From contig NZ_AP022593.1 of NCBI RefSeq assembly GCF_010731815.2, forward strand, positions 3,968,001 to 4,032,000: a stretch of 64,000 bases of DNA, given 5' to 3'. The notes beneath the pieces are model-generated. The model saw nothing but the letters and a program-made list of their open reading frames with translations. It had not been told where the DNA came from and did not search any database. The stretch is from Mycolicibacterium arabiense (GTDB lineage: Bacteria > Actinomycetota > Actinomycetes > Mycobacteriales > Mycobacteriaceae). Positions 18,086 through 28,100 of this stretch are shown here, one piece after another. The stretch's first letter is position 1. The number at the start of each line of letters is the position of its first letter. Position numbers and translations under genes: made by a program.

Positions 18086-19678
18086 GTGAGCGAAACCGTC
18101 GACGCCGTCGTCATCGGCGCGGGACACAACGGGCTGGTGGCCGCGACCCTGCTCGCCGAAGCGGGCTGGGACGTCACCGTGCTCGAAGCGCAGGAGGAAC
18201 CCGGCGGCGCGATCAAGAGCAAGGAGGTCGTGCCCGGCTACGTCACCGACCTCTACAGCGCGTTCTACCCGCTGTCGGTCGCCTCGCCCGCACTGCGGGA
18301 CCTCAACCTCGAAGACCACGGACTGACGTGGTCGCACTCACCGGCCGTCGTGGGGCACGCCCGCGACGCCGCCGACGAGGACGCGCCCGTCATCTACCGC
18401 GACATCGACGCCACCGCAGCACTTCTCGACCGCAATCAGCCCGGCGACGGCCAACGCTGGTGCGCCCTCTTCGAGCAGTATCAACGCATCAAGGACCCGC
18501 TCCTGGCGGCCCTGTTCGCGCCGTTTCCCCCGGTGCGCGGCGCCACCGGTCTGCTGCGCAAGCTCGGCACCGCCGACGCGCTGCGGCTGGTGCACCAACT
18601 GCTGATGCCTGCGGGCGTGATGGCGCAGCACCTGTTCGACGGCGACGCGGCTCGACTGTTGTTGCTGGGCAACGCCATGCACGCCGACGTACCGATCGAC
18701 GCCCCCGGTAGCGGCGTGATGGGCTACCTGCTGATCATGATGGCGCAGGACGGCGGCTTCCCCGTTCCGGTGGGCGGTGCGGGAGAACTCACCGCGGCGA
18801 TGGTGCGACGCGCCGAGGCGGCAGGCGCGCGCGTCGAATGTGGCCGGCCGGTCGAGGCGATCGAGGTCAGTGGCGGCCGCGCAGTCGCCGTTCGGACCGC
18901 CGACGGCCGCACGGTGCGCTGCCGCAAGGCCGTCGTCGCCGACACCTCCGCGCCGCAGCTCTACCAGAAGCTCCTGCCCGCCGAGACACTGCCGCGGGCG
19001 TTCGCCGACGGTCTCGACCGCTTCGTCTGGGACACCCCGGTGCTGAAGATCAACTACGCACTGCGCGAACCGATTCCGTGGCGTTCGAAGAGCCTCGCCG
19101 GGGCCGGTACCGTGCACCTCGGCGCCGACCACGACGGGCTGATCCGCTGGATGGCGGACCTGAACACACGGACCCTGCCCCAGCTGCCGTTCATGCTGTT
19201 CGGTCAGATGACGACGGCCGACCCGACGCGGTCACCCGCGGGCACCGAGAGTGCCTGGGCCTACACGCATCTGCCGCGCGGGCTGGCGGACGACGCATCC
19301 GCCGACGAACTCGGCGCCCGGGTGGACGACGTGCTCGAGCAGCATGCCCCAGGGTTCGGCGACACCATCGTCGGCAAGCTGGTGCAGCGGCCCTCGGACC
19401 TGGAGGCCAGCGACGCGAACCTGCACACCGGCGCCGTCAACGGCGGAACGTCACAGTTGTTCCAACAGTTGATCTTCCGGCCCGCTCCTGGGCTCGGCCG
19501 GGCCGAGACGCACGTGGAGAACGTGTTCCTCGGCAGCGCGGGCGCCACCCCCGGCGGCGGCGTGCACGGCGTGTGCGGGCGCAACGCCGCCCGGGCCGCG
19601 CTGGCGTCCGACGGTGCGTTCGGCTGGCCGAGGCGCCGACTCACCCGCGCCGCGCAGCGCCTGCTGACCGGCGGCTGA
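18086..19678 (+). CDS. FAD-dependent oxidoreductase, phytoene desaturase (CrtI)-like
   Basis: A 530-residue flavoprotein. VVIGAGHNGLVAATLLAEAG (residues 9-28) is the N-terminal FAD dinucleotide motif and EEPGGAIKS follows as in CrtI/COG1233 enzymes; the C-terminal GSAGATPGGGVHGVCG motif closes the FAD site. It has no membrane helix and no carotenoid synthesis genes next to it, so a role on carotenoids is not implied; mycobacterial members of this group lack a known substrate. It probably forms an operon with the SRPBCC protein 6 bases upstream. A strong hairpin follows its stop. Confidence 0.8.
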   Translation: MSETVDAVVIGAGHNGLVAATLLAEAGWDVTVLEAQEEPGGAIKSKEVVPGYVTDLYSAFYPLSVASPALRDLNLEDHGLTWSHSPAVVGHARDAADEDAPVIYRDIDATAALLDRNQPGDGQRWCALFEQYQRIKDPLLAALFAPFPPVRGATGLLRKLGTADALRLVHQLLMPAGVMAQHLFDGDAARLLLLGNAMHADVPIDAPGSGVMGYLLIMMAQDGGFPVPVGGAGELTAAMVRRAEAAGARVECGRPVEAIEVSGGRAVAVRTADGRTVRCRKAVVADTSAPQLYQKLLPAETLPRAFADGLDRFVWDTPVLKINYALREPIPWRSKSLAGAGTVHLGADHDGLIRWMADLNTRTLPQLPFMLFGQMTTADPTRSPAGTESAWAYTHLPRGLADDASADELGARVDDVLEQHAPGFGDTIVGKLVQRPSDLEASDANLHTGAVNGGTSQLFQQLIFRPAPGLGRAETHVENVFLGSAGATPGGGVHGVCGRNAARAALASDGAFGWPRRRLTRAAQRLLTGG

Positions 19679-19690
19679 AACCCCCTCATA

Positions 19691-19731
19691 CGAAGGACAC
19701 CCGCGCGCCGGTCGGCACGCGGGTGTCTTCG
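19691..19731. terminator. Bidirectional intrinsic-type hairpin between CrtI-like gene and katG
   Basis: GACACCCGCG pairs perfectly with CGCGGGTGTC around a 12-base loop, and flanking CGAAG/TTCG extends the stem with one bulge. It sits in the 62-base gap between two convergent genes, so it can serve both strands. No U-tract follows, as is common in mycobacteria. Confidence 0.75.
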
Positions 19732-19740
19732 TTACTCAGA

Positions 19741-21996
19741 TCAGAACTTCTCGAGGTCGAACCTGTCGTTGTTCATGACCTTGACCCATGCAGCGACGAA
19801 GTCCTCGACGAACTTGCCCTTGCAGTCGTCCTGCGCGTAGACCTCGACCAGTGCGCGCAGCACCGAGTTCGAGCCGAACACCAGGTCGTTGGCCGTGGCG
19901 GTCCACTTCAGCTCGCCAGTGGCGCGGTCGCGGCCCTCGTAGACGTTCTCCGAGTTCACCGACGGCTTCCACTCCGTGCTCATGTCGAGCAGGTTGACGA
20001 AGAAGTCGTTCGTCAGCACGCCCGGCGTCTGGGTGAAGACACCGTGCTTGGAGCCACCGTGATTCGCGTTCAGCGCACGCAGGCCACCGACGAGGGCGGT
20101 CATCTCCGGAGCCGTGAGGTCCAGGAAGTACGCCTTCTCGACGAGCTGCTTCTCCAACGGGGTCTTCTCGCCCGGGCGGACGTAGTTGCGGAACCCGTCG
20201 GCGCGCGTCTCGAGGACCTTGAACGACTCGACGTCGGTCTGCTCCTGCGACGCGTCGGTGCGACCCGGCGCGAAGTGCACGTTGATCTCGTAACCCGCGT
20301 CCTTGGCGGCCTTCTCGACCGCCGCGGAACCGGCCAGCACGATCAGGTCGGCCAGCGAGATCTTCTTGCCGCCGGAGGCCGACGCGTTGAAGTCCTGCTG
20401 GATCTGTCCCAGGGTGGGCAGCACCTTGGCCAGCTCGGCGGGCTCGTTGGCCTCCCAGCTGCGCTGCGGCTCGAGCCGGATGCGTGCGCCGTTGGCACCA
20501 CCGCGCTTGTCGGTGCCGCGGAAGCTCGAGGCCGACGCCCACGCCGTCTTGACCAACTGCTGAACCGACAGGCCGGAATCGAGCACCTTGCTCTTCAGCG
20601 AGGCGATGTCCGACTCGTCGACCAGCGGGTGGTCGACCGCGGGCACCGGGTCCTGCCACAGCTGCGGCTCGGCAACCCACGGGCCGAGGTAACGGCTGAT
20701 CGGGCCCATGTCGCGGTGGAGCAGCTTGTACCAAGCCTTCGCGAAGGCCTCGTTCATCTCCTCCGGATGGTCGAGCCAGCGGCGGGTGATCTTGCCGTAG
20801 ATCGGATCGACGCGCATCGAGACGTCGGTGACCAGCATCGTGGGCTTGCGCTTCTTGGTCGGGTCGAACGGATCCGGGATGATCGCCTCGGCGTCCTTCG
20901 CCTCGAACTGCCAAGCGCCGGCGGGGCTCTTGGTCAGCTCCCACTCGTTGCCGTACAGGATCTCCAGGTAGCGGTTGCTCCACTTGGTCGGCTTGTCGGT
21001 CCACACGACCTCGAGGCCACTGGTGATCGTGTCGCCGGCCTTGCCGGAGGCGAACGCGCACTTCCAGCCCAGACCCTGCTGCTCGATCGGGGCGCCCTCG
21101 GGCTCCGGGCCGACCAGGTCGCCGTCACCGGCGCCGTGGGTCTTGCCCAGCGTGTGCCCGCCGACGATCAGCGCGGCGGTCTCCTCGTCGTTCATGGCCA
21201 TGCGGCCGAAGGTCTCGCGGATGTCGTGGGCGGCGGCCAGCGGATCCGGCTTGCCCTCGGGGCCTTCGGGATTGACGTAGATCAAACCCATGGTGGTGGC
21301 GCCGAACGGCTCGGCGAGCTGCCGATCGCCGTCGTTGGTGCCGCCGTAGCGAGAGTCTGTGCCCAGCCAGGTGTCCTCCTGCCCGAAGAGGATCTCCTCG
21401 GGCTGGAAGATGTCCTCGCGGCCGAACGCGAAGCCGAAGGTCTCGAAGTCCGCGGACTCGAGCGCGACGTTGCCCGCGAACACGATCAGGTCGGCCCACG
21501 AGATCTTGTTGCCGTACTTCTGCTTGACGGGCCACAGCAGGCGGCGCGCCTTGTCCAGGTTGGCGTTGTCGGGCCAGCTGTTGAGCGGGGCGAAGCGCTG
21601 CGCGCCCTGACCGCCGCCACCACGGCCGTCGAAGATGCGGTAGGTGCCCGCGGCGTGCCAGCTCATGCGGATGAACAGGCCTGCGTAGCTGCCGTAGTCG
21701 GCGGGCCACCAGTCCTGCGAGGTCGTGATGACCTGGAGGACGTCTGCCTTCAGCGCGTCGACGTCGAGCTTCTTGAACTCCTCGGCGTAGTCGAAGTCCT
21801 CGCCCAGCGGGTTGCCCTTCGCGGGCTGCTTGTGCAACACCGAGACGTCGACCTGCTCGGGCCACCAGTCCTGGTTCGTCCGCGGGGCGTGCGACGTCGG
21901 CTTCGGGGAGTCGATTACCGGGTTCTCGGACTCACTGTGGCTCGCAGTGTTGGCGTCGGAGTGGGGTGGGCGGGCATCGGAGGTATCTGACGACAC
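19741..21996 (-). CDS. katG: Catalase-peroxidase KatG
   Basis: Bifunctional heme catalase-peroxidase, detoxifying H2O2 and, in mycobacteria, activating isoniazid. It has 751 residues in the usual two-domain form. Distal heme residues are in [13 protein letters not shown] (Arg, Trp, His), the Tyr of the Trp-Tyr-Met adduct is in [11 protein letters not shown] and its Met in RMAMND; the proximal His is in [11 protein letters not shown]. The residue equivalent to M. tuberculosis Ser315 is retained ([10 protein letters not shown]). The GTG at 21996 is preferred over the ATG at 22014 because AAGGGAAG stands at the right distance before it and M. smegmatis-type KatG begins with SSDTS. It lies 50 bases downstream of furA in the standard furA-katG order. 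Confidence 0.95.
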   Translation of the reverse strand: MSSDTSDARPPHSDANTASHSESENPVIDSPKPTSHAPRTNQDWWPEQVDVSVLHKQPAKGNPLGEDFDYAEEFKKLDVDALKADVLQVITTSQDWWPADYGSYAGLFIRMSWHAAGTYRIFDGRGGGGQGAQRFAPLNSWPDNANLDKARRLLWPVKQKYGNKISWADLIVFAGNVALESADFETFGFAFGREDIFQPEEILFGQEDTWLGTDSRYGGTNDGDRQLAEPFGATTMGLIYVNPEGPEGKPDPLAAAHDIRETFGRMAMNDEETAALIVGGHTLGKTHGAGDGDLVGPEPEGAPIEQQGLGWKCAFASGKAGDTITSGLEVVWTDKPTKWSNRYLEILYGNEWELTKSPAGAWQFEAKDAEAIIPDPFDPTKKRKPTMLVTDVSMRVDPIYGKITRRWLDHPEEMNEAFAKAWYKLLHRDMGPISRYLGPWVAEPQLWQDPVPAVDHPLVDESDIASLKSKVLDSGLSVQQLVKTAWASASSFRGTDKRGGANGARIRLEPQRSWEANEPAELAKVLPTLGQIQQDFNASASGGKKISLADLIVLAGSAAVEKAAKDAGYEINVHFAPGRTDASQEQTDVESFKVLETRADGFRNYVRPGEKTPLEKQLVEKAYFLDLTAPEMTALVGGLRALNANHGGSKHGVFTQTPGVLTNDFFVNLLDMSTEWKPSVNSENVYEGRDRATGELKWTATANDLVFGSNSVLRALVEVYAQDDCKGKFVEDFVAAWVKVMNNDRFDLEKF

Positions 21997-22046
21997 GTAC
22001 TTCCCTTTCTTCATTCTTCGGTGGGGCTGCGATCACGGGCTGTGAC

Positions 22047-22478
22047 CTAGGTACTGCGCACTTCAATGCAATCGGGGCACAGGCCCCAGTAGATGACCTC
22101 GGCCTCGTCGATGACGAAGCCTTGATCATCCGAAGCGGTGAGGCAGGGCGCGTCGCCGACGGCGCAATCCACGTCGGCGATGACGCCACACGAGCGGCAG
22201 ACCACGTGATGGTGGTTGTCGCCGACGCGGGTCTCGTAGCGGGCCAGGGACCCGTTGGGCTGGATGCGGCGGATGAGTCCTGCAGCGGTGAGGGCGTTGA
22301 GCGCGTCGTAGACGGTCTGGTGCGACACGTCGGGCGTCAACTCCCGCGCGGCACGAATGATGGTCTCGGTCTCGGCGTGCGGGTTGTCGCTGACTGCGCT
22401 CATCACGGAGAGGCGTGGCTGGGTGATGCGGAGCTTGGCGCCCCGCAGCAGCAGCCGGTAGTCCGGATCGTCGCTCAT
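22047..22478 (-). CDS. furA: Ferric uptake regulator FurA, repressor of katG
   Basis: Metal-responsive repressor of 143 residues with an N-terminal winged helix (about 12-85, including ITQPRLSVMSAVSDNPHAET and VSHQTVYDALNAL) and a C-terminal dimerisation domain. Structural zinc ligands are the two CxxC pairs, CRSC and CPDC, and HHHVVC gives regulatory metal ligands. The ATG at 22478 is chosen over an upstream in-frame ATG since the mature family start is MSDDPDYRLLLRGA-like and GGGAG is upstream. FurA in mycobacteria represses its own operon with katG and is inactivated by oxidative stress; an inverted repeat just upstream is a candidate operator. Confidence 0.93.
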   Translation of the reverse strand: MSDDPDYRLLLRGAKLRITQPRLSVMSAVSDNPHAETETIIRAARELTPDVSHQTVYDALNALTAAGLIRRIQPNGSLARYETRVGDNHHHVVCRSCGVIADVDCAVGDAPCLTASDDQGFVIDEAEVIYWGLCPDCIEVRST

Positions 22479-22509
22479 CGGATCGAGTCTCCCGCGTTTA
22501 TTGGAACAT

Positions 22510-22527
22510 TTCAAGAAAACGCTTGAA
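22510..22527. promoter_or_regulatory. Candidate FurA operator upstream of furA
   Basis: A perfect inverted repeat, TTCAAG, six bases, CTTGAA, within an AT-rich island that stands out from the GC-rich surroundings, 32 bases upstream of the furA start. Mycobacterial furA autoregulation acts through an AT-rich site in this position. The divergent small peptide gene at 22695 could also be under its control. No experimental consensus was checked. Confidence 0.55.
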
Positions 22528-22694
22528 AAAGGTTGGGTGACGTCCGGGCGTCACGGGTCGATCCTGCCATCCGTCGATCAATTACTGCCAGCGGAATTAA
22601 CTGCCTGACCTGCGAGTTCTACGTGTCAGACCGGCCGGAGAAACCTCCCCCGGGGCCAGCAGAAGGTCACAGCAGTCAAGGAAGAGGGATCATC

Positions 22695-22871
22695 ATGAAG
22701 AAGTCAGCTTTCGCCACCGTCGCAGGATTCGTCGCCACCAGCTTCGCCGCCGCACTGTTCGGGCTCGCCGCCCCCGCATCGGCCGACATCGTGCACCACG
22801 ACTGGGTGCAGGACATCCAGCAGTCGGCCAACGTCGGCAGCGCCACCTCGACCGTGGGCAACGGCCGCTAG
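22695..22871 (+). CDS. Small secreted peptide, I-x-H-H-x-W family (58 aa precursor)
   Basis: A 58-residue precursor: MKK start, hydrophobic core and an Ala-x-Ala cleavage site (APASA) after about residue 30, leaving a predicted 28-residue mature peptide starting DIVHHDW and ending in Arg. GGAAGAGGG precedes the ATG at a good distance, and a perfect terminator stem lies 12 bases after the stop. The gene at 31,060-31,227 encodes a clear paralogue: after the signal peptides the two align without gaps over 28 residues with 11 identities. It is transcribed divergently from furA, across the putative FurA operator. No function is known; the paired His and the Trp near the N-terminus suggest binding of metal or heme, which is inference. 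Confidence 0.75.
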   Translation: MKKSAFATVAGFVATSFAAALFGLAAPASADIVHHDWVQDIQQSANVGSATSTVGNGR

Positions 22872-22883
22872 TAGAACCACTTC

Positions 22884-22915
22884 GAAGGGGCACCCGAATG
22901 ATCGGGTGCCCCTTC
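22884..22915 (+). terminator. Intrinsic-type terminator of the small peptide gene
   Basis: GAAGGGGCACCCG pairs perfectly with CGGGTGCCCCTTC across a 6-base loop, followed by TTAGT. The stem is 13 bp without mismatch. Nearly the same stem terminates the paralogous peptide gene at 31 kb. Confidence 0.85.
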
Positions 22916-22948
22916 TTAGTGTGTGTGGGTGGGGCGGTCGCGATCTGG

Positions 22949-23011
22949 CCGCGAGATTGACGCCAGCGTGGTTGCTACTCGCACTTCTGCGCGGTGGGTG
23001 CAATCTCGCGG
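22949..23011. repeat. Long-spaced inverted repeat in intergenic region
   Basis: CCGCGAGATTG at 22949-22959 is repeated inverted and perfectly as CAATCTCGCGG at 23001-23011, with 41 bases between. It lies in the otherwise featureless 257-base gap between the small peptide gene and the membrane protein at 23129, downstream of the terminator. Possibilities are a REP-like intergenic element, a small MITE or a transcribed hairpin. I see no other copy in the window. Confidence 0.5.
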
Positions 23012-23128
23012 TGCTGGGGGAACTCGTGATGACTTCCGCACCCGTGAGTGGTCTACATCGACGGGGCAGCACGCTCGCCCTGCCGATGGTCGTCCGATCG
23101 ACGACAATCACGTGCACGGAGGTCACCC

Positions 23129-23533
23129 ATGAACTGGCAGGACGCGCGTCGGAGTTCGGGCAGGCGAGCGTGCGCGCTGCTCGCCGCCAGTTCCGCCGTG
23201 CTGCACGCGCTCTCGCTCGGGCACGCGAGCAACCCGGCCATGGCAATCGTGATGACCGGGATGATCGCGGCGTGCCTGTTCTGCGCGCACGACCTCTGGA
23301 CCCGCGGCACCTCACGCGCCTGGGTGCTGGTCGCCACCATGAACGTCGCGATGATCGCGCTGCACATGCCCACCGCGTCGCACCGGCACGGCGACGTGAC
23401 CTCGGGCCCCGCTCCCGCATTGCCCGCGGCCTTGGCGGTCGCGACGGTGATCGCCGTCGTCGAGGTGATCGTGGCCGTGGCAGTCCTGGCTCACCGCAGC
23501 CGCGGCACGGCCCGCAGGCTCGGCGCCGCCTGA
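23129..23533 (+). CDS. Small four-helix membrane protein, unknown function
   Basis: A 134-residue protein with about four hydrophobic helices (about residues 15-30, 35-55, 60-78 and 92-122) and a His-rich connecting loop (ALHMPTASHRHGDV). The ATG at 23129 has GGAGG seven bases upstream, which sets the start against a longer open frame. His-containing membrane proteins of this size may handle metals, but no family is recognised. It converges with the lipoprotein gene 4 bases away. Confidence 0.65.
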   Translation: MNWQDARRSSGRRACALLAASSAVLHALSLGHASNPAMAIVMTGMIAACLFCAHDLWTRGTSRAWVLVATMNVAMIALHMPTASHRHGDVTSGPAPALPAALAVATVIAVVEVIVAVAVLAHRSRGTARRLGAA

Positions 23534-23537
23534 CCCG

Positions 23538-24623
23538 TTAGGGCCCGACCACCGCGATCGCGTCGACCGCGGGCGGGCCGAGCGGAAAGCGCCGGCCACT
23601 GTCCTCGATCACCACCGTCCCCGACGGCTCCGGAGCGACCCCGACCTTCGGCACGATCAGCGCGCGCTGACCCGGCACGACCTCGGCCACCTCCAGCGCG
23701 ACGGTCCGCGGCTGGCCTTCGACGAGTCCGCCGTCGCCGAGCTGCCACGTCAGCGGTGAGTAGTAGCTCTCCGTCTCGCACTGCCACGTCGCGAGGCTCA
23801 GCGACATCGGCTTGCCGTCGGGCCACCACATGTCCAGCACCTGAGAGCCGGTGACGAAGTTCGGCGCCGCCACGTCGTAGGTCTCCTGGGAGCCGTCGGC
23901 GTCGGACACCACCACCGCGGCCGTACCGCACGAATTGCTGGTCCGGCGGTACAGCGCATAGGCCAGGCGGCTGCCGTCGGGACTGAGCACGGCCGAGGCG
24001 ACCGGGGTGTTCGCGTCGGCCGTGCCCAGCGACGTCGGCTCGGCGTCGCCGTGCACGGCGTAGAGGGTGTCGGGACCTCCGAAGGGCGATGGCTCCGACT
24101 CGGTGCGTGCGACGACGACCGTGCCGTTGCGGGCGGTCAGCAGCGCGGCGTCGGACGCCCCGGCCCGACGCGGCAGGTCGATCTCCTGGCGCAGCGCAGG
24201 CTGTCCGGTGGGATCGGCGAGGTCGAGCTGCATCAGCCGGTTCGGCTGCTCCCACCACACGATCGTGCTGCCGCCACCGGTACCGATAGCTGAATCAATG
24301 GGCATCGCAACGGCTCTCGACGTCCTGGCCGCCACGTCGAGGACCGTGACGCCGCCGTCGGAGGAACGCGCGAAGACGAACCTGCCGTCCTCGGTCGCCA
24401 GCGGGTCGCTCGACGGCGCGAAGCTGCCCGGCGCCGTGGCGACCACCGTCGTTCCGTCGACCAGACCTATCTCGGAGGCCGCGCGATAGGCGAGCAGCGG
24501 GCCGGTGGGCTCAGGAGGTGGTGCCGTCGTGGTACCGCAGGCCGCCACCAGGCAGGCGACGGCCGCGAGGATCGACGACACCGTAAGGCGAATGCTTCGA
24601 TGTCGTTTCTTCACGACTCCCAT
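23538..24623 (-). CDS. Putative lipoprotein with beta-propeller-like repeats
   Basis: A 361-residue protein with a lipoprotein signal (lipobox about VAAC, Cys near residue 29). The exported part alternates short strands and Gly/Asp turns in repeating units such as TEDGRFVFARSSDGGVTVLD and SPDGSRLAYALYRR, typical of TolB/WD40-like beta-propellers. Two Cys (SNSCGT, TWQCET) may form a disulfide. Function unknown; such proteins are surface-exposed scaffolds in mycobacteria. A GTG nine bases further in is an alternative start. It is divergent from the VOC gene. Confidence 0.7.
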   Translation of the reverse strand: MGVVKKRHRSIRLTVSSILAAVACLVAACGTTTAPPPEPTGPLLAYRAASEIGLVDGTTVVATAPGSFAPSSDPLATEDGRFVFARSSDGGVTVLDVAARTSRAVAMPIDSAIGTGGGSTIVWWEQPNRLMQLDLADPTGQPALRQEIDLPRRAGASDAALLTARNGTVVVARTESEPSPFGGPDTLYAVHGDAEPTSLGTADANTPVASAVLSPDGSRLAYALYRRTSNSCGTAAVVVSDADGSQETYDVAAPNFVTGSQVLDMWWPDGKPMSLSLATWQCETESYYSPLTWQLGDGGLVEGQPRTVALEVAEVVPGQRALIVPKVGVAPEPSGTVVIEDSGRRFPLGPPAVDAIAVVGP

Positions 24624-24655
24624 GTAAGCGGAAATCACCGCGGCGGGCAGAATCG

Positions 24656-25078
24656 GTGGACGTGACCGACCCCGCTGACACTGCCTCCGACGCCGAATCC
24701 TCCGCGCCGGTCGGCCGCCTGGGCGCGACCTCGATCGACTGCCCAGATCCGGCCCGACTCGCCGACTTCTACGGCGCGCTCCTGGGCATGCGCCGCCTGG
24801 TGGAGGCACCCGACGGCAGCGTCATCGCGATCGGCGACGGCGCGCAGACGCTGGCGATGATGCGCGTCGACGACTACGTCGCGCCGACCTGGCCGGAGCC
24901 CGGACAACTGCAGCAGATGCATCTCGACGTCTCGGTGACCGACCTCGACGACGCAGTGACGCGGGCAGTCGCACTCGGTGCCCGTGAGGCCGGACACCAG
25001 CGCGACCCCGGGCGGTGGCGAGTGCTGATCGACCCCGCGGGCCACCCGTTCTGCCTCACCACGGTCGGCGCGAACTGA
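24656..25078 (+). CDS. VOC (glyoxalase/bleomycin-resistance) superfamily protein
   Basis: A 140-residue protein with two betaalphabetabetabeta modules. GATSIDCPDPARLADFYGALLGM opens the first and LDVSVTDLDDAVTRAVALGA the second, with WRVLIDPAGHPFCLT as the terminal strand. Potential metal ligands of classic glyoxalases are not all obvious, so enzymatic activity is uncertain. GTG at 24656 or at 24662 may be used; neither has a clear Shine-Dalgarno. The spacing to the divergent lipoprotein gene is only 32 bases. Confidence 0.8.
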   Translation: MDVTDPADTASDAESSAPVGRLGATSIDCPDPARLADFYGALLGMRRLVEAPDGSVIAIGDGAQTLAMMRVDDYVAPTWPEPGQLQQMHLDVSVTDLDDAVTRAVALGAREAGHQRDPGRWRVLIDPAGHPFCLTTVGAN

Positions 25079-25107
25079 ATCGTCCCCGACGGCCTAAAGT
25101 TGGCTGA

Positions 25108-28100
25108 GTGTCCGAACCGTCCCGCGATGAGCTGAAAGCACTGCGCGGGCGGCTCGACCACCTGACGATCCACGACGCCGCCCGGTTCGGGCGCCGGCTG
25201 CGCTCCATGCGCAACGTCACGCCGGAACAGGTGCAGCGGATCACCCAGCAGATCGCGTCCGCCGAAGCGCTCGTCGCCACCCGCGAGTCCGCCGTCCCCC
25301 AGGTCACGTACCCGGACCTGCCGGTCAGCGACCGTCGCGACGACATCGCCGCCGCGATCACCGCGAACCAGGTGATCGTCGTCGCCGGCGAGACCGGCTC
25401 CGGCAAGACCACGCAGCTGCCGAAGATCTGCCTCGAGCTGGGCCGTGGCGTGCGCGGCACGATCGGTCACACCCAGCCCAGACGCCTCGCCGCCAGGACC
25501 GTGGCCCAGCGCGTCGCCGACGAGCTGGGCACCCCGCTCGGCGACGTCGTCGGATACACCGTGCGGTTCACCGACCAGGCCAGCAACCGCACCCTGGTCA
25601 AGCTGATGACCGACGGCATCCTGTTGGCCGAGATGCAGCGCGACCGCAGGCTGCTCGCGTACGACACGCTGATCCTCGACGAGGCCCACGAACGTAGCCT
25701 CAACATCGACTTCCTGCTGGGGTACCTGCGCGAACTGCTTCCCCGCCGACCCGATCTCAAGGTGATCGTGACGTCGGCGACCATCGAGCCGGAACGCTTC
25801 GCCAAGCACTTCGCCGACCGCCACGGCGTCCCCGCGCCCATCGTCGAGGTCTCCGGGCGCACCTATCCCGTCGAGATCCGCTATCGGCCCTTGGAAGTCG
25901 AGGTCACCGACGGCGTCGACGCCGACGATCCGGATGACCCCGACCGCGAGATCGTCCGCACCGAGGTGCGCGACCCGACCGAGGCGATCGTCGACGCCGT
26001 GCGGGAACTCGAGGCCGAGCCGCCCGGCGACGTGCTGGTGTTCCTCTCCGGCGAACGCGAGATCCGCGACACCACCGAGGCGTTGCGCGACGCGATGCGC
26101 GGCGACCGGTTCCAGACCGAGGTGCTGCCGCTCTACGCCCGGTTGCCGACGGCCGATCAGCAGAAGGTGTTCGCGCCGCACACCAACAGAAGAGTCGTGT
26201 TGGCCACCAACGTCGCCGAGACGTCGCTGACGGTGCCCGGCGTGCGCTACGTCGTCGATCCCGGTACGGCGCGCATCTCGCGCTACAGCCGCAGGACGAA
26301 GGTGCAGCGGCTGCCGATCGAACCGATCTCGCAGGCGTCCGCGTCGCAGCGCGCGGGCCGCTCCGGACGCACGGCCCCGGGCGTGTGCATCCGCTTGTAT
26401 TCGGAAGCGGACTTCGAATCCCGGCCCCGCTACACCGATCCCGAGATCCTGCGCACCAACCTGGCCGCGGTGATCCTGCAGATGGCCGCGCTCGGGTTGG
26501 GCGACGTCGAGGCGTTCCCGTTCCTCGACCCGCCGGAGGCGCGCAGCATCCGCGACGGCGTCACGCTGCTGCAGGAACTCGGCGCCTTCGACCGCAACGG
26601 CGCGATCACCGACGTGGGACGACGGCTGGCCAGGCTACCGCTGGACCCGCGCATCGGACGCATGATCCTGCAGGCCGACACCGAGAACTGCGTGCGCGAG
26701 GTGTTGATCCTCGCGGCGGCGCTGTCGATTCCCGATCCGCGGGAGCGGCCCGTCGACAAGGAGGAGGCGGCCCGCCAGAAGCATGCCCGGTTCGCCGACG
26801 AGCACTCCGACTTCGTGTCGTTCCTCAACCTGTGGCGGTACGTGTCCGAGCAGCGCAGGGAACGCTCCGGCAGCTCGTTCCGGCGGATGTGCCGTGAGGA
26901 GTTCCTGCACTACCTGCGCATCCGAGAATGGCAGGACCTCACCGGTCAATTGCGCAGCATCGCCAAGGATCTCGGCATCCACGAACAGGACGAGCCCGCC
27001 GACCCGGCCAGCGTGCACGCCGCTCTGACCGCCGGGCTGCTGTCCCACGTGGGGCTGCGCGAGGGCGACTCCCGCGAGTACCAGGGCGCCCGCAACACCA
27101 GGTTCGTGCTCGCGCCGGGCTCGGTGCTGACGCGCCGTCCGCCGCGCTGGATCGTGGTCGCGGATCTGGTGGAGACCAGCCGCCTGTTCGGCAGGGTCGC
27201 CGCCCGGGTGGAACCCGAGCTGGTGGAGCGCGTCGCGGGAGACCTGGTGCAGCGCACCCACAGCGAGCCGCACTGGGATGCGAACCGCGGGGCGGTGATG
27301 GCCTTCGAGCGCGTCACGCTCTTCGGCTTGCCGCTGGTGGCGAGGCGCCGGATCGGCTACGCGCAGATCGATCCCGTGCTGTCGCGCGAGCTGTTCATCC
27401 GGCATGCACTGGTGGAACGTGACTGGCAGACCCGTCACCACTTCTTCCGCGACAACGGCCAGCTGCTCGAGGAACTCGCCGAGATCGAAGAGCGGGCCAG
27501 GCGCCGCGACCTGCTGGCCGGCGATGACGAGATCTACGCCCTCTACGATGCCCGAATCCCGCCGGACGTGGTGTCGGCGAGGCACTTCGACGCCTGGTGG
27601 AAGAAGCAGCGGCACCGGACGCCGGACCTGCTGACGTTCACCCGCGCCGACCTGTTGCGCGGCGACGATGCGCTCGACCAGCCCGACCGGTGGGAGGCGG
27701 GCGACCTGTCGCTGCCGATCACCTACAAGTTCGAACCCGGCGCCGAGGACGACGGCATCACGGTGCACGTTCCCGTCGAGGTGCTCGCCCGCCTCGGCGG
27801 CGACGAGTTCGCCTGGCACGTGCCGGCATTGCGTGAGGAGCTGATCGCCGCGCTGCTCAAGTCTCTGCCGAAGGAACTGCGGCGCAACTTCGTTCCGGTC
27901 CCCGACACGGCCAGGGCTCTGCTGTCGACGCTCGATCCTGGCGACCAGCCGCTGCTCGACGCGCTGCAGCAGGAGTTGCGCAGGCGCACCGGTGTTCTGG
28001 TGCCGATCGACGCCTTCGACGTGGAGAAGGTACCTGCCCACCTGCGCGTGACGTTCGCGGTCGAGGGATCCGACGGCTCGGAGGTGGCTCGCGGCAAGGA

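Noticed and set aside
20980..21300. Possible loss of the Met in KatG's Trp-Tyr-Met adduct, because EQQGLGW stands where M. tuberculosis has EQMGLGW
   Set aside because: Counting from the proximal His and Ser315 shows that this Met is not the adduct residue. The adduct Met lies in RMAMND and is retained.
18838..21990. 1050-codon open frame on the plus strand across the end of the CrtI-like gene and antisense to katG
   Set aside because: It is low-complexity Arg/Val/Leu-rich translation in the shadow frame of GC-rich genes. katG on the other strand is conserved end to end.
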